The notes: generated from the letters alone by a model not told the origin. Shown: positions 1 to 9,636, counted from the stretch's first letter. The stretch is DNA of 48,550 nucleotides from Roseburia sp. 1XD42-34 (GCF_009917385.1 NZ_QWLJ01000037.1:1-48550); one strand, 5' to 3'. A program made the numbers and translations.

Positions 1-73
1 AAAAAACAAAATGAAATTCTAAGAAAAACAAAGAAAACAAGAGAAAACGTTAGTATATAGAGGGAGTATAAAA
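1..73 (+). repeat. left arm of a 73-bp inverted repeat at the window ends
   Basis: Positions 1-73 are an A-rich stretch that reappears as the reverse complement at 48474-48546. Positions 1-55 are identical; the only difference in 73 bases is at position 56 (T here, A in the other copy). It leads directly into the long dispersed repeat that starts near 61. No reading frame of note crosses it. Because both window ends fall inside the same sequence, this is most simply a multicopy repeat at which an assembly broke. Confidence 0.9.
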
Positions 74-245
74 TTAGGAGCTTGAGTATTACAACATAAG
101 CGAATAAGTCACGTCTGGCGCAAGCGACCAGCAACTAGACGACTTCACGAATCGCTCTATGATAAGTTACCATCGGTTCACCTTTATCCCAGTTGATTCC
201 GTTCCAGTTGCTACGTTGCTAAAACGGCGCTTGCGCCTTTGTTCA
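61..245 (+). repeat. long dispersed repeat, copy A (short form)
   Basis: This copy shares with the others the GTCACGTCTGGCG box near 109, the CCAGCAACTAG box near 128, the CGCTCTATGATAAG box near 153, and the 3' tail with TTCCGTTCCAG, GCTACGTTGCTAAA and the hairpin GGCGC-TT-GCGCC followed by TTTGTTC. It lacks module 2. At 174-190 the first half (CATCGGTTC) runs straight into ACCTTTATCC, which is the 3' tail of module 2 in other copies. It may therefore be a deletion product joined at GGTTC. Confidence 0.8.
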
Positions 246-691
246 GTAAGAGAGGAAGAAGCGTGATAGCTCTTTATAAGAAGGTGCTCCTAACATATGC
301 AGTATAAAGAAAAATGAGCTTCAATCACCACGGTATGTAGTAGTATTTGTTAACTATTTTTTTGTTTTATATTTTTAAGTGTCTTTTGCTTTAAGAGGGG
401 CCTTGGGCGTGCGTTTTAGTAAAGTCGTCTAGCCTACCTGATCCTGCCCATTTACACTAAAAAGTAGACAAAAAATACTATATAGCATAGCAAGAGCCGA
501 ACAACTATAAATGAATTGTCCGGCTTGTTTGTATTAAAAATTCCTACCATCACTACGTCAAAATACCTCGCTTTCCTGGGAGATCTTCAGCTCGTGCTGT
601 TCCTAGAGTCTACACATTTTTACTACGCTTAAAACTTGCGTATATATAATAGATCATTTTTGTTCCAGTCTCGTTTCGCAAGCTGTTTTGT
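246..691. other. intergenic region, no gene recognised
   Basis: No convincing reading frame. There is an inverted repeat at 495-504 / 516-525 (AGCCGAACAA with TTGTCCGGCT, one mismatch, 11-nt loop) that could help end transcription of the symporter gene on the minus strand, but no T tract follows on that strand. On the minus strand 561-614 carries a GTAGACTCTAGG ... GCTGAAGATC segment resembling short intergenic repeats common in Bacillaceae; this resemblance is from memory and uncertain. Confidence 0.45.
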
Positions 692-1915
692 TTAGGCAGC
701 ACGCTTCCGTTCAGATTTATCAACAACGCAAGCTCCAACGATGTCTCCGATTACGTTAGAGGCAGTACCGGCCATCCCAATCAGTGCATCAACACCTGCA
801 ATTAATGCTACAATTTCAAGTGGTAAGCCAAACATGCTAAGTACCGCGGATAAAGTTACCAATCCTGCTGCAGGAACACCGGCGGTTCCAATAGAGAGCA
901 GTGTTCCAATGATTACAATTACCAAAAAATCGATAGGGGAAAGGTTTAAATTCATAATGTTTGCAGCAAAAACCAGTGAAACTCCCATCCGTAATGCTCC
1001 GCCATCTGAATTGAAAACAGCACCTAGTGGGAGTGCAAAGTTGGCTGTGGTCTCTGAAATACCTGCTTTTTTAGCAGAGCGGATTGCAATAGGAAGAGAA
1101 GCAATGCTGCTCGATGTAAAGAATGCAGTCATATAAGCTTCTTTCGTTTGCTTAAAAAAGGGAATAACCGGTGTTCTGGATAATTTTAGAAATCCTGTAT
1201 AAACCAATAACCATAATAACACAATACCAGCATAAAAAACTGCGGTAAACTGTAATAACGACTGGAATGTTTCCCAACCTTGACTGCCGAATGCTGTTGC
1301 ACTAATGGCAAATATACCTATAGGTGCATATAACAGCACACCTTGCAAAATCTTGTAAAACATTTCATTTAATGCTGTAAAAAGAGTATTTAATAAGTTG
1401 CCGTATTCTTTCATTTTTTTGTCTTCGGAGTAGCGCATGGCGGAAATAGCAACTCCCATAATAACTGCAATAAATAAGATTGCCATTAGATCTCCAGACG
1501 TAAAGGCTGCGAATATGTTTTTAGGTACAATTTGTAACAATACATCGGAAACGCTTGGTGTTTCAGGTTGTTCCACTTGCGTGTCCGGTAATGTTAGGCT
1601 TGTACCCGGGTTAATCCAAAGAGCTAATGCGAGACCAATTAACACAGCAGCTGCAGTTGTTGCCATATAGTAAAGGATTAGCTTTCCGCCCATTCGTCCA
1701 AGTTGTGTAAGTTTCATTTGGTTCACTGCAAGTACAACAGTCAGAAAAATGACGGGAATAGCAATTAAACTAAGTAAATGAATAAGCAATGTACCTAATG
1801 GCTCTAACACGTTTGTTTGATTTTGAAAGATTACTCCAACTATGATTCCTAGAACAAATGCAACAGTCATTTTTATTACAAAGGAAGTTCGTTTATATTT
1901 TTTCCATATATTCAT
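692..1915 (-). CDS. dicarboxylate/amino acid:cation symporter (DAACS family)
   Basis: A 407-residue polytopic membrane protein that should carry a dicarboxylate or acidic amino acid with Na+ or H+ into the cell. The N-terminus has a short basic segment followed by hydrophobic helices. The family signature is clear in the second half: FALPLGAVFNSDGG near residues 292-305, matching the substrate-binding region, and GMAGTASNVIGD near residue 380, corresponding to the conserved N-x-x-GD part of the last helices. The family usually runs 400-440 residues, so it is full length. The ATG at 1915 follows an AAAGAAGGCG ribosome site. It stands alone, divergent from the MFS gene, with a structured repeat (1945-2120) in the shared upstream region. 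The exact substrate (glutamate, aspartate, C4-dicarboxylate) cannot be read from the sequence. Confidence 0.88.
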   Translation of the reverse strand: MNIWKKYKRTSFVIKMTVAFVLGIIVGVIFQNQTNVLEPLGTLLIHLLSLIAIPVIFLTVVLAVNQMKLTQLGRMGGKLILYYMATTAAAVLIGLALALWINPGTSLTLPDTQVEQPETPSVSDVLLQIVPKNIFAAFTSGDLMAILFIAVIMGVAISAMRYSEDKKMKEYGNLLNTLFTALNEMFYKILQGVLLYAPIGIFAISATAFGSQGWETFQSLLQFTAVFYAGIVLLWLLVYTGFLKLSRTPVIPFFKQTKEAYMTAFFTSSSIASLPIAIRSAKKAGISETTANFALPLGAVFNSDGGALRMGVSLVFAANIMNLNLSPIDFLVIVIIGTLLSIGTAGVPAAGLVTLSAVLSMFGLPLEIVALIAGVDALIGMAGTASNVIGDIVGACVVDKSERKRAA

Positions 1916-1944
1916 ATTGTTAAATCGCCTTCTTTATCGTTAAT

Positions 1945-2120
1945 TTTATCTCCCATATAAGGTGCTGTAAGACTCCTACTTCAAGGGGCTGGAGAGCGTG
2001 TATGGAACAAGTCTCAGTGGAAGATAACAGCAACGAATGCCCAATTTGTTATAGGGGCCTTTAGGTTATGCTATTACGGCACTAAGCATCCATTGGGGAT
2101 GAATGATAACCCACACTAAA
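1945..2120 (+). repeat. stand-alone module 2 repeat (structured)
   Basis: Starts TTTATCTCCCATATAAGG and contains the family landmarks GGTGCTGTAAGACTCC, GATAACAGCA, GGCCTTTAGGTTATG and a GC-poor version of the last hairpin. The outer pairing GTGCTGT/ACAGCA is kept, and the second stem (CTCCTACT with AGTGGAAG) has one mismatch. It lies between two divergent genes. Confidence 0.75.
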
Positions 2121-2478
2121 TTGAAGAGTTCTTTTATATTTTCTATCGTACCAAAAAAGAAGAAGGGAGACACTTATTATCACTTAAGAATAATAAATGA
2201 TTGGTAATGTATAATGAAATTGATTAGATGGAGGATAACCGTAATATATCCACTTAGCTAAAAGTCAAATCGCATCGTTTTCTGGATTACGAATACGTAG
2301 CTAACCGTACCGTTTTTAGCCAAAAGAAATAATGTATAAACTAGTAAGATAGTTACCAATATATAGTTGAAATGAGGCATTTTATGTAGAAACTGTGACG
2401 AATGAATATTTTGCTGCTTTTATCATCGCTTTTCAGTTAAATTTAGGTATAATAGGTTGGAAAGTGAGGGATAGATGA

Positions 2479-3627
2479 GTGAGAAAGCTTTTATATTTTA
2501 TTATTGTTGTTTCATTTATCGATACATTTATTCAATTACCGATTATAACCCCTTATGCACAAAGCCTTGGCGCTTCTCATATGTTAACAGGAGCAATTGT
2601 AGCGGTATATTCACTAACCAATATGTTTGGAAATATTCTCGGGGGACACTGGATTGACAAGTATGGAAGAAAGCGCATGTTATTTATCGGAATGATTTCA
2701 GTAACGTTTATTTTACTATTATATCCATTAGCTGCAACAGGATTTCAATTATTTATTATTCGATTATTACATGGTCTGGCTGGAGGGTTTTTAATTCCAT
2801 CTGCGTTTGCATATGTTGGAGATCAGACAAGAGCTGGTTCTAGAGGAAAGGCAATGGCCTTCACAGGTGCTGCTATTGGTATTGCTGCTATTGTTGGACC
2901 GGCAATTGGTGGGGCATTGGCAGCTCGCGGACAAATAGAGTATGTATTTTTATTAGTAGCAGGTTTGTTTTTATTCACATCTTTTCTTGTACTTCGTTAT
3001 ATAGAGGAATCCTTTGTTTCTAGGGACAGGTCCAAGGTCCATGTAAAGCATTTTATCCCATTATTAAAAAACCCCTTATTATTGCAAGCTTCGTTAGCTG
3101 CGTTTGGATTGATGATTAGTAACGGGACGCTAGCTTTTGCTCTACCATTAAAAATAGAGGAGATTGGGCTTGATGCGAGTGCAACCGGTGCATTGCTTAG
3201 TACTTTTGGAGTGATAGCAATCATAGTCTTTTTAACACCAATTAACAAAATTTATGACCATATGAAGCCATTGACATTAGTTGGTACGGGGATTTTTATC
3301 ATTGGTAGTGCAATGCTGCTTTTGAGTTATGTTACTATGTTCTGGACAGGCATCCTGACAATGATCGTGTATGGGATAGGCTTTGCATTCGTGTTTCCTT
3401 CCATGAATCGAATGGTAGCAGAAAGCTCTTCTAAAATAGATCGCGGAAAAGCATATGGCATATTTTATGCTTTCTTTTCATTGGGAGTTGTAGCTGGATC
3501 CTCTGTGTCTGGAGTTATTGCTGAATGGTGGGGAATACCGTTTGTTTTCACGGCAATTATTATGCTGATCATTTGTACAATTTTATATGTAATAGATCAA
3601 TTAAGAAAAAAGAGTCATAGTCATTAA
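2479..3627 (+). CDS. MFS transporter, drug:H+ antiporter-like
   Basis: A 382-residue major facilitator protein with about 12 hydrophobic segments. The loop between helices 2 and 3 carries the MFS signature GGHWIDKYGRKRML (about residues 55-68), and TGAAIGIAAIVGPAIGG near residue 135 matches motif C of the drug/H+ antiporter-1 group, suggesting export. The start is GTG at 2479, placed 8 bases after AAAGTGAGGG; an overlapping ATG at 2475 opens only a short wrong frame. A TATAAT at 2448-2453 is a candidate -10 element without a good -35. The gene stands alone and ends before a strong hairpin. The substrate is unknown. Confidence 0.87.
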   Translation: MRKLLYFIIVVSFIDTFIQLPIITPYAQSLGASHMLTGAIVAVYSLTNMFGNILGGHWIDKYGRKRMLFIGMISVTFILLLYPLAATGFQLFIIRLLHGLAGGFLIPSAFAYVGDQTRAGSRGKAMAFTGAAIGIAAIVGPAIGGALAARGQIEYVFLLVAGLFLFTSFLVLRYIEESFVSRDRSKVHVKHFIPLLKNPLLLQASLAAFGLMISNGTLAFALPLKIEEIGLDASATGALLSTFGVIAIIVFLTPINKIYDHMKPLTLVGTGIFIIGSAMLLLSYVTMFWTGILTMIVYGIGFAFVFPSMNRMVAESSSKIDRGKAYGIFYAFFSLGVVAGSSVSGVIAEWWGIPFVFTAIIMLIICTILYVIDQLRKKSHSH

Positions 3628-3639
3628 GCCAGCATAGAC

Positions 3640-3669
3640 GTATCCGCGGAAGGACACTCCCGCGGATAC
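3640..3669. terminator. hairpin between convergent genes
   Basis: GTATCCGCGG (3640-3649) pairs perfectly with CCGCGGATAC (3660-3669) over a 10-base loop. It lies between the MFS gene and the convergent DUF2268 gene. No run of T follows on either strand, so its role as a terminator is inferred from position and stability. Confidence 0.5.
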
Positions 3670-3699
3670 TATAAGACAGCTAAAAAATGAAAATAGTAT

Positions 3700-4494
3700 T
3701 TAATCCCTTGGAGTCACTAATGTTGTTTCTGCTATTTCCTCACTTTTAACTGCAAAAAGCTCTTTCAAAGCCAAGCCATGCTTGTTTGCAAAGGTTCGGA
3801 CAAGATATTCCCCAACACAATATCCCAACATTTTTGGATAAAAATGGGATCCATATAGTAAACGATAGTACTTTTTTGTATTTGCACGGAGATCTTTTTC
3901 AGACGAAAGATATTTCGTCCAAAAACGGTGCAGCACTTCATCCTGATATTTACCAATGTAACTGGCTGTATGCTCTTCTCCTAGCCGTTTGAAAACAGCA
4001 TACTCTGCCAGGCCTTCCAAAATCATTGTGTCTAATAAGGTATACTGTTTTTCTGGTTTATTAAATTTTTCCAGACGGCAAACGTGGTTGTATTCATGCG
4101 TTAACAGTGCTTTGATTTCCATTTGTGTATTCGATTCAGATAGGAATAAGAAAGCCTTATCCTTAAAGGTAAGTCCTGCTTTTCCATTAAATTCCTTGCG
4201 TAACCTGTAATTGGTTTCATCAGATGGGAAAATAAAAATTGGTACTTCAGGTCCATTCCATTGATGCTGTAATTCTTTATAATCCTCTGAAGTGATGTTC
4301 CAAAGTTTTGCTGCTTGCATTTGCTGGACCCGTTTTTTGGGTATCGCCGAACGAGTCATACCAAATTTTGTTAGATGAGCAAATATTTCTTCTGCTTCAG
4401 CATTTGGAAAGTAATCCTTCACTCGTTCAGCTAACTGGATCGGATGTTTATAGTCTTCCAGCAACCATTCATCTGTTCGAATAACTCCTTTCAT
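3700..4494 (-). CDS. DUF2268 putative zinc-dependent protease
   Basis: A 264-residue soluble protein of the DUF2268 family (predicted Zn-dependent proteases). The metal site is visible: H133-E134-Y-N-H137 in LLTHEYNHVCR, followed by ILEGLAEYAVF, where E160 or E164 is the likely third ligand in a gluzincin arrangement. There is no signal peptide or membrane segment, so it should act in the cytoplasm. The ATG at 4494 is preceded by AAAAGGAGATG. It is divergent from the methyltransferase gene at 4619 and convergent with the MFS gene. The physiological substrate of this family is not established. Confidence 0.85.
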   Translation of the reverse strand: MKGVIRTDEWLLEDYKHPIQLAERVKDYFPNAEAEEIFAHLTKFGMTRSAIPKKRVQQMQAAKLWNITSEDYKELQHQWNGPEVPIFIFPSDETNYRLRKEFNGKAGLTFKDKAFLFLSESNTQMEIKALLTHEYNHVCRLEKFNKPEKQYTLLDTMILEGLAEYAVFKRLGEEHTASYIGKYQDEVLHRFWTKYLSSEKDLRANTKKYYRLLYGSHFYPKMLGYCVGEYLVRTFANKHGLALKELFAVKSEEIAETTLVTPRD

Positions 4495-4618
4495 TGTTTC
4501 ATCTCCTTTTCGAAAGCTTCAGCTTCATTGCGATATCATATGCATAGTGGAAAAAAATATTGACCTTTCGTATCTCATCCACCAATGGGTACATATGTTA
4601 ATTATTGGAGGTGAAAGC

Positions 4619-5323
4619 ATGAATTATTTGGATAGTTTAGCCAAACTTGGAGTAGGTGGTGCACACCCTGGAGGACTAAAGTTAACGAAAAAAATATTAG
4701 TAAATGAAGCTATGGATGATATAACGAGCTTACTGGATATAGGCTGCGGAACCGGACAGACAGCAGCTTTTATCGCTGAACAATATCCATGTTCAGTAAC
4801 AGCGATGGATATAGATCCAATAATGGTGGAAAAAGCTAGGCAAAGGTTTAATACTTGTAATGTGCCAATTACAGTTTTTCAGGATAATGTAGAGCATATG
4901 TGTTTGAAGGAACGATTTGACATAATACTTTCGGAATCGGTACTCGCTTTTACGGATTTTTCTAAATCGCTACCTTCTATTATGAAAGCTTTACATCCCG
5001 GTGGAAGGTTATTAGCTATTGAAATAATGATAGATGCAAGCATGTCAGAGAGAGACAGGAATGTGATTTCTTCGTTTTATGGGTTTCGCGAGCTATTAAC
5101 TGAAACAGAATGGCGAGAAAAATTGCTTCAGGCAGGATTTACACAAATTGATCTGGAACAGCCAGTTATAGATCTACTAAAAGTGGAGGTAGATGAAGCT
5201 CAAGATTTTCAGTTCTCGGCGTCACAAATAGATGAAGCGATCGAAATACTGCATCAGCATCAAGAACTCACCGAAATGTATCAAGAGGATCTTCGATATG
5301 GTGTATTTCGCTGTACGCAGTAA
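4619..5323 (+). CDS. class I SAM-dependent methyltransferase
   Basis: A 234-residue enzyme expected to transfer a methyl group from S-adenosylmethionine. Motif I, LLDIGCGTGQTAA (residues 38-50), and the following acidic residue region VTAMDIDPIMVEKAR identify a Rossmann-type methyltransferase of the UbiE/Methyltransf_11 kind. An in-frame start exists at 4547, but the ATG at 4619 is preferred because GGAGGTG at 4607-4613 lies at the right distance and family members start near the sequence MNYLDSLAKLG. The gene stands alone. The substrate (small molecule rather than nucleic acid by similarity of type) cannot be named. Confidence 0.85.
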   Translation: MNYLDSLAKLGVGGAHPGGLKLTKKILVNEAMDDITSLLDIGCGTGQTAAFIAEQYPCSVTAMDIDPIMVEKARQRFNTCNVPITVFQDNVEHMCLKERFDIILSESVLAFTDFSKSLPSIMKALHPGGRLLAIEIMIDASMSERDRNVISSFYGFRELLTETEWREKLLQAGFTQIDLEQPVIDLLKVEVDEAQDFQFSASQIDEAIEILHQHQELTEMYQEDLRYGVFRCTQ

Positions 5324-5785
5324 AGTGAATTTTAAATCAGTGTAGGAGGGGCTTTTACCTCCAGTTTCCAGAACTCAAAAAGAAATATTAGGCACCTGTG
5401 GGCAAGAGGATATTTTTAGGAACGGTAACGGAAGAAATAATAAGAAATTATATAAATGAAGGTAAGTAGGTAAGGACGAAATATTTAGGATAGAAGAATG
5501 AGTTTAGTCTAGCTTTGAGGGTGCTTCAGCTAAGATCTTTGAGCAGGACTTTAGCCTGAGAAACGACTTTAGTCACCGACATTTATGTCTAAATCCACCT
5601 GCTTTAGCATGTGGTCGTTTAAGGTTTTTTTCACACTATTCTATAATATATAGTAATTAGTGGCATATAACCTGTTGTAAGACTTGCCGCTATCCGAGTA
5701 GATCTGTAATACAATAAGTTTAAGTAGGAGATAACTTAAATGACCTATTAAGTAAAAGTTCTTTAGGCCATACATCCGGTACGAA

Positions 5786-5819
5786 CAATCAGTGAGGAAT
5801 AAATATCCCTCACTGATTG
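5786..5819. other. 12-bp perfect hairpin
   Basis: CAATCAGTGAGG (5786-5797) is complementary to CCTCACTGATTG (5808-5819) with a 10-base loop. No T tract follows on either strand. It abuts the tandem duplication at 5817-5858. It may be an old terminator whose gene is gone. Confidence 0.5.
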
Positions 5820-5858
5820 CTATGATCCTCATTATAATTGCTATGATCCTCATTATAG
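5817..5858 (+). repeat. 21-bp tandem direct repeat, two units
   Basis: Units at 5817-5837 and 5838-5858 are identical except for the last base (A, then G). Each begins TTGCTATGATCC. Two units without a spacer do not make a CRISPR; a replication slippage duplication is the simplest reading. Confidence 0.85.
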
Positions 5859-6130
5859 TAGATAGAAAAAAGAAAGCGCAAAATGGTTACATCGCTATAC
5901 CTATCCGCTGCCAAAAGTTGCAGGATGAGAGGTTTTTAATCTAGTGCTAAACGTTCTCACATCCAAGAACAATCAGAAGCCAGGATCTGAAGCATAGAGA
6001 GGGTGCTGGATAAATGGTGATTATACGTTCCACCCATATCCAATAACGTAAAGAAGACCTAATTAAATGATCCTTACGTTAAAATGGATGTTATAGAGAT
6101 TGTAAGCAATCCTTTTAACTAAAGTATTTT

Positions 6131-7174
6131 TTAAACATATTGACAAGGTTTACCTAAAAACCAATAAAATCCGGCATCATTTAGATTCATGGCTATACTA
6201 AAAACCGTTTCTGTCTGCTCTTGTTCTGATAACGCAGGATTATGATGACGGCAGATCGAATTTGGATAATTGTCATGATTAGCTAGCAATTGGAAAAGGA
6301 ATTCGTGATTGATAGATTTGTCTATTTGGGAGTCAATTAAATTTGAAAGCATGGACAGCCGGTCAAACGAGTCGGGTTTTGCAAACTCATCCATTGCTTG
6401 TTTCATTTTTGACGAGCAAATGTGGTTCGTATGTTGAAGGGATCCGTGTTTAGGAAGTATTTTCTCGGTATATACTGGAGAGACTTCCACACTAATTATG
6501 TCTTTTGATTTAGATCCAATAAGAAAATGCGCTGCTGATGCAATTTGATTTTGGTCTATTCTGCTGATAGCTTCTTCAAAAGTGTGTGATTCAAGGATTG
6601 CCCTTAGCCCTAGATGAATTGGCAACTTCGCGTGCCACTGATTGGTTCTTAAAGCGTTTAAACAGACGCCTATCCCATGACTGTTATAGCCTATTTTTCC
6701 AATGATACCTGCTTCTGTTACCATTTGAATAGTTGGAAGATTGTTTTGTACTAGCTCAAGATGAAGTATTGAATTTACTTGTTCTCTTTTCCAGTCCCAA
6801 TTTTGGGCGAGCCATGTCTTTTCTGTTTTGGGTTGCGTCAGCGCGAATGAAGAGCAACCATCAGGAGAAGTAAGTACTATCTCACTTCGGCAATTTAATA
6901 CTAAAATATCTTCAAACTCCACCTTTGCACCCATAGCTATTGCCTTCATTTCTTCCAAAAACGAAGGGTAATGTTCTTTTACATAATTCACATGCAGTAA
7001 AGCTAGGTCGCATGCTTCATCCCAAGACGTTTCAGCATAATCTCTAAACATTTTTTCGTACGTTTGTAGGCTGTTTTTTATCTGTTCTTCTGCCAGCTTT
7101 CCATGCTCATAACCAATGTCGTAAGGCGATCCAGCTAATGTATGTTTTTTAATTTGGTTAGCTCTCGGGGACAT
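6131..7174 (-). CDS. C45-family autoproteolytic acyltransferase/hydrolase
   Basis: A 347-residue protein of the acyl-CoA:6-aminopenicillanate acyltransferase-like (peptidase family C45) group of Ntn-hydrolases. These cleave themselves to expose an N-terminal cysteine and then hydrolyse or transfer amide-linked acyl groups. The expected nucleophile is C107 in TSPDGCSSFAL, just after the glycine where processing takes place. YDIGYEHGKLAEEQI near residue 18 is the family's N-terminal motif. The ATG at 7174 is preferred over an in-frame one at 7216 because AAAGGAGAAG lies just upstream and it fits family starts. It overlaps the end of the amidohydrolase gene by 17 bases, so the two are probably co-translated. 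Penicillin is unlikely to be the natural substrate; an N-acyl amine or amino acid is more plausible from the context. Confidence 0.82.
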   Translation of the reverse strand: MSPRANQIKKHTLAGSPYDIGYEHGKLAEEQIKNSLQTYEKMFRDYAETSWDEACDLALLHVNYVKEHYPSFLEEMKAIAMGAKVEFEDILVLNCRSEIVLTSPDGCSSFALTQPKTEKTWLAQNWDWKREQVNSILHLELVQNNLPTIQMVTEAGIIGKIGYNSHGIGVCLNALRTNQWHAKLPIHLGLRAILESHTFEEAISRIDQNQIASAAHFLIGSKSKDIISVEVSPVYTEKILPKHGSLQHTNHICSSKMKQAMDEFAKPDSFDRLSMLSNLIDSQIDKSINHEFLFQLLANHDNYPNSICRHHNPALSEQEQTETVFSIAMNLNDAGFYWFLGKPCQYV

Positions 7175-8789
7175 GTATCGCTTCTCCTTTGTTTTGATAA
7201 ACGATCTTCCCATCAATCATTGTCCATTCTACTTTAGCCTCCAGTAAATCATTTGCATGACCGTTCAGTAAGGAGCAATTCATTAATACAAGGTCTGCTA
7301 ATTTCCCGGGTTCAATACTTCCTTTGATTTTTTCTTCAAATGATGCATATGCCCCATTATAGGTATACATTCGTACGGCTGCTAATAAAGGAATTTGTTG
7401 ATCTTCACCAATGATTTGTCCGGAGTCAGACACTCTTGTAATCGCGCCATATAGCCCGCGGAACGGATCAACATCAGTAACAGGGCAATCAGAAGCAATT
7501 GCTGCTGGTATACCGGCTTTTAAATAATCGTTTAAAGGGTACATATAACTGGAACGCTCTCCGTAATCTTTTACGTAACCATCGCCATACTCGAAATGAA
7601 ATGCTGGGTTTGGTGTAGGGACTACATGTTGTTGTTTCATTCTTTTTACTAAGTCAGGCGTTGCTATCCCTGCATGCTCGATGCGATGACGAGAGTGCGC
7701 TCGTGGATAGAGTCTGTTTGCTGTTTCGATGGTGGTCAGTAACATATCTATTGCAGCATCACCCTGAGCATGTGCAGTTATTTGCCATCCTTTTTCATGT
7801 GCGGGGATGAATAGCTCATCTACTTCCTCTTGCGAAAAATAGTGGATGCCATAATTGTTATGATCACTTGTATAAGGATCTCTTGTCCAAGCAGCTGGAC
7901 CACTACTACTACCATCTAAAAATAGCTTAACAGGGCCAACTCTAAATTTCGTATCTCCAACGCCAGTGGAAACGCCAGATAAAACCATGTGTTTTACAAC
8001 GTCTTGTGCATTGTTTAGTGCACCAACCATTGCATAAACTCGCTGTTGTATTGTACCCGACCGGGCATCTTGTTGTAATTTACGAAGATTATCCAGTCCA
8101 TATCCTGTGGCATCATGAATAGAAGTTATCCCTTTTGCTGCAAACTCCCGAGAAGCGATTTTATGGGCTTCGCTTAATTCTGATTCTGAAAAGGCGGCTT
8201 TAGCAAACATATTCATATGCGCATTTTCTATTAAAGTACCGTTCAGTTCTCCCGCTTCGTTCTTTTCATATTTCCCACCCATAGGATCTGGAGTGTGTTT
8301 ATTTATACCAGCTAATTGGAAGGCTTTGCTATTTACAACAGAAGTATGACCACATACCCGACCAACGATAATGGGATGATCTTTCGATACTGTATTTAAT
8401 TCTTGTTTTGTCGGTAAGCGTTTATCGGTCATGTGATTTTCGTTGTAGCCGAATGCGCGAATCCACTCTCCTTTTGGTGTTTTTGCAACCTTTGTTTTAA
8501 GCGCTTCTAACAGAGAAGAAATGGAATGTAGCTTATCCTGTTTACAATGAATAGAAAGTCTGTTAATTCCATACATAGTTATGTGCAGATGGGAGTCGAT
8601 AAATCCTGGTAATAAAGTTTGACCATGTAAGTTGACTACCTCCGTCTTGCTATCTTGTAGCTCTAAAACCTTTTTATTACTTCCTGTAGCTATTATTTGA
8701 TTACCTCTTATAGCTAGTGCCTGACAAATATCATTATTCATATTAACGGTCATAATTTCTCCATTTATAAAAATGGTTTGTTTATTCAA
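7158..8789 (-). CDS. amidohydrolase, YtcJ-like (Amidohydro_3)
   Basis: A 543-residue metal-dependent hydrolase of the amidohydrolase superfamily, YtcJ/Amidohydro_3 branch, expected in the cytoplasm. Visible metal-site motifs are GFIDSHLHITMYG (HxH), the HAQGDAAIDM region, RIEHAG, and the late aspartate in IASDCPVTD. The start is taken as TTG at 8789, which follows GGAGGG at good spacing and leaves a normal N-terminus (NKQTIFINGEIMTV). Longer in-frame starts up to 8900 would run back into the permease gene. It is the third step of a minus-strand operon with the SSS permease upstream and the C45 enzyme overlapping downstream. Members are annotated as exoenzymes or amidohydrolases with varied N-acyl or cyclic amide substrates; none can be picked here. 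Confidence 0.87.
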   Translation of the reverse strand: MNKQTIFINGEIMTVNMNNDICQALAIRGNQIIATGSNKKVLELQDSKTEVVNLHGQTLLPGFIDSHLHITMYGINRLSIHCKQDKLHSISSLLEALKTKVAKTPKGEWIRAFGYNENHMTDKRLPTKQELNTVSKDHPIIVGRVCGHTSVVNSKAFQLAGINKHTPDPMGGKYEKNEAGELNGTLIENAHMNMFAKAAFSESELSEAHKIASREFAAKGITSIHDATGYGLDNLRKLQQDARSGTIQQRVYAMVGALNNAQDVVKHMVLSGVSTGVGDTKFRVGPVKLFLDGSSSGPAAWTRDPYTSDHNNYGIHYFSQEEVDELFIPAHEKGWQITAHAQGDAAIDMLLTTIETANRLYPRAHSRHRIEHAGIATPDLVKRMKQQHVVPTPNPAFHFEYGDGYVKDYGERSSYMYPLNDYLKAGIPAAIASDCPVTDVDPFRGLYGAITRVSDSGQIIGEDQQIPLLAAVRMYTYNGAYASFEEKIKGSIEPGKLADLVLMNCSLLNGHANDLLEAKVEWTMIDGKIVYQNKGEAIHVPES

Positions 8790-8814
8790 TAGTATCCCTC
8801 CAGTATTAGATTTG

Positions 8815-9636
8815 TTAAAGTTTAGATAATTTTGCACCGGATAACTCATTGCGGTTTTCTGTAAAAAGTTCCTCAGCCATATCAGGAAAGAAACGTTCAA
8901 TAGTTACTCGGGAAGCAGGCTTTGTGACTAATGATACAATGATAAATACAGTTATATTAATAGATAACCCCCAAATTCCAGCATGAATACCAAGAGGGTG
9001 GGGAACAAGGAAAGAGAATAGGACAGTTACGATAAAACCGGCAAATAAGCCCCAAAAAGCTCCATGTTTTGTTGCCCTAGGCCAAAAAAACATACCAATA
9101 ATTGCTGGAAAAGCTTGACCGATAAACCCGTAGCCAATTAATAAAATGTAAACAAGACTTGCTGGTTCCATAATAGAAATTGGAGCAATCATACATACCA
9201 TAATAGGAAATATTAATCGTCGCGTCCATTTACCTGATGTTGTATCGTTCCACCTTAATAGTGGCTGTAAAATATCTTTACTGTAACTAAGAGCAGTTGC
9301 ATGGATACAAGGTTCACTTGATGACATTGCTGCGGCCAAAGTACCAGCACCAAGTAAACCTGCTACAACAGCTGGCATATGATCAATAGCCAATTGGATA
9401 GCTATGGTATCTGGATTCGTTAGATTAGGATATATGAAAATTCCGATAAAACCAACGATGATCATGGGGATTAAAACAATATAGAAAGTAGGTAGCAACG
9501 TTGCTGCACGTCTAATGGATTGTTTAGAAGAAGCCCCCATCCATTGAATCCAATGCGTTTGCCAAATAGAAAAGACAGAGATTAAAATGGACGTCGACCA
9601 AAAGGTTACATTCATGTCGCTCACCCCTCCAGGCAA
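8815..9636 (-). pseudogene. sodium:solute symporter, C-terminal part after in-frame stop
   Basis: This is the C-terminal half of an SSS-family (SLC5-like) Na+:solute symporter, with about eight hydrophobic segments; GTLAAAMSSSEPCIHATALSYSKDI matches the conserved region around TM8-9 of the family. It is in the same frame as the N-terminal part at 9706-10326. Between the two there is a single TAA at 9708-9706, and the intervening codons (FTGGYSFRAIFERVQADIP...) read on without another stop. A GGAGGGG seven bases before the ATG at 9615 could allow separate translation of this half. If the stop is real, the transporter is probably inactive, unless two halves assemble or the stop is read through. 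Confidence 0.8.

Larger units (their letters stand above)
5324..6130. other. 807-base region with no recognised gene
   Basis: No reading frame here has a ribosome site or a recognisable product. The region holds several inverted repeats: AAACGAC (5561-5567) with GTCGTTT (5614-5620), followed by a T-rich stretch; and the 12-bp hairpin at 5786-5819. It also holds a 21-bp tandem duplication at 5817-5858. The impression is decayed DNA. Confidence 0.5.

Noticed and set aside
5641..5853. 70-codon minus-strand frame beginning with a repeated MRIIAI segment
   Set aside because: The repeated start is the 21-bp tandem duplication read as codons; there is no ribosome site and no recognisable product.
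5817..5858. Possible CRISPR
   Set aside because: Only two units, directly adjacent, with no spacers and no cas genes in the window.
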